A stretch of DNA of 6,300 nucleotides from Clostridia bacterium (GTDB taxonomy: Bacteria > Bacillota_A > Clostridia > Christensenellales > UBA1242), in the NCBI GenBank assembly GCA_017938565.1, contig JAGBBI010000265.1, positions 1 through 6,300 on the forward strand. Direction: 5' to 3'. The notes beneath the pieces are model-generated. The model saw nothing but the letters and a program-made list of their open reading frames with translations. It searched no databases and was not told where the DNA came from. Numbering within the stretch: position 1 is the first letter of the stretch; each line of letters opens with the position of its first letter. Positions 5,559-6,300 of this stretch are shown one piece after another. The position numbers and the translations under genes are program-made.

Positions 5559-6300
5559 CTAGTCCATCTCTCCGCCAACTTCTTGCATATCACTTAATTT
5601 TTCAATCAGCCTCTCTTTCAGTTTACACGGAGCATATGGCCTCTCGGTATCAAACATAACATAACTATGTAGCCTCGTAAAAAATACTAAATCACTTTTT
5701 CTAAGAGACCCCAAATTTATTCCATTTAATTTCCAATATCTTGTCCCGCCCTCTTTACTATCAAAAACAGCACGCATATATTTTCTTGCAAGTTCAACGA
5801 CCAAGCATATATTTTTATAATCTTCCCTTATTACTTTTGGTGCCGATTCATAATTATCACCGTATCGAGAATATGCATCTTTATAACCTTGAAAATCGTA
5901 GGCACTAAGTACACACTCGGCGACCGCCTCACGCTCTTTGGTTTGCACATCTTCTACAGGCTCAGGTATGATATTTGTTTTTTCATTTGCATAATCTAAC
6001 ACTCTTAAAAGGTAGCAAACTTCCATTCTTGACATTCCACTATCTTTACATATTTGAATAATCGACTTATTTAAAACATTCCTTTGCCAATCTATTGTTT
6101 GGCAGTCCGTGTATAGACTTTTAAGTTCATTTCGTGCATAATCTCTACGTGAAAACAAGGTTTGTTTTGCACAGCCTTTTATTTGAGCAAGTTTTGTCAA
6201 CGGATTTCCGCTTGCAATCCACTCCATAACCTCTCTATACTTTTCATTGGGTAATAAGTCAATAAGCCTAGTCAGTCTTTTTAAATCCAATCCCTCACCA
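5559..6300 (-). CDS. Unrecognised protein with helix-turn-helix-like segments, 5' end outside the window
   Basis: I do not recognise the family. The frame is open from the right edge to TAG at 5561-5559. The first possible start in the window is TTG at 6290, but the purine run GAGGGA touches it at an unusably short spacing and the frame stays open to the edge, so the real start probably lies beyond 6300. Numbering from that TTG (243 residues), two segments look like DNA-binding helix-turn-helices: about 30-52 (LTKLAQIKGCAKQTLFSRRD) and about 74-98 (KSIIQICKDSGMSRMEVCYL), recalling sigma region 4 or resolvase-type folds. An acidic linker (about 109-122) leads to a C-terminal half rich in aromatic and charged residues, with RYWKLNG near 184-190 and FFTRLHSYVMFD near 203-214. 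There is no membrane segment. A regulator or DNA-binding accessory protein is possible but unproven. Confidence 0.7.
   Translation of the reverse strand, partial: GEGLDLKRLTRLIDLLPNEKYREVMEWIASGNPLTKLAQIKGCAKQTLFSRRDYARNELKSLYTDCQTIDWQRNVLNKSIIQICKDSGMSRMEVCYLLRVLDYANEKTNIIPEPVEDVQTKEREAVAECVLSAYDFQGYKDAYSRYGDNYESAPKVIREDYKNICLVVELARKYMRAVFDSKEGGTRYWKLNGINLGSLRKSDLVFFTRLHSYVMFDTERPYAPCKLKERLIEKLSDMQEVGGEMD

Overview
The window looks like chromosomal DNA from an AT-rich, low-GC Gram-positive bacterium (Bacillota, perhaps a clostridial lineage). The reasons are the AT-rich intergenic DNA, strong purine-rich Shine-Dalgarno sites, near-consensus sigma-A-type promoters with 17 bp spacers, and intrinsic terminators with long T runs. 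The genetic code appears standard: tryptophans are TGG, and TAA and TAG stops close the complete genes. The species cannot be named from this sequence.

Layout, left to right. (1) Bases 1-270, minus strand: the 5' end of an unrecognised gene with a good promoter and ribosome binding site, but with an apparent one-base frameshift after about 20 codons. (2) Bases 364-3934, minus strand: a two-gene operon encoding the halves of a heterodimeric ABC exporter. The upstream half (586 aa, GTG start) carries the degenerate ATPase site. The downstream half (602 aa) carries the catalytic Glu and switch His. The genes are one base apart and the operon ends at a terminator whose loop contains the stop codon. 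(3) Bases 3935-4165: a divergent control region with a near-consensus promoter for the ABC operon, a terminator-like hairpin in that operon's leader, and weaker promoter candidates for the rightward gene. (4) Bases 4166-5239, plus strand: a membrane-anchored endonuclease/exonuclease/phosphatase-fold hydrolase, followed by a strong terminator. (5) Bases 5240-5558: a convergent gene-free gap holding two terminators and one further imperfect hairpin. (6) Bases 5559-6300, minus strand: an unrecognised protein with two helix-turn-helix-like segments, running off the right edge.

How they work together: the two ABC proteins should assemble into one exporter in the cytoplasmic membrane. Its substrate cannot be read from the sequence; multidrug or lipid-like compounds are typical of the family. 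The divergent hydrolase probably faces outward, and a functional link to the exporter is only suggested by shared intergenic DNA. The most interesting regulatory feature is the terminator-like hairpin between the ABC promoter and its start codon, which suggests attenuation. I saw no CRISPR array, tRNA, rRNA, insertion sequence or phage module, and no clear case for a wholly new multi-gene system. Most of the window reads as ordinary chromosome.
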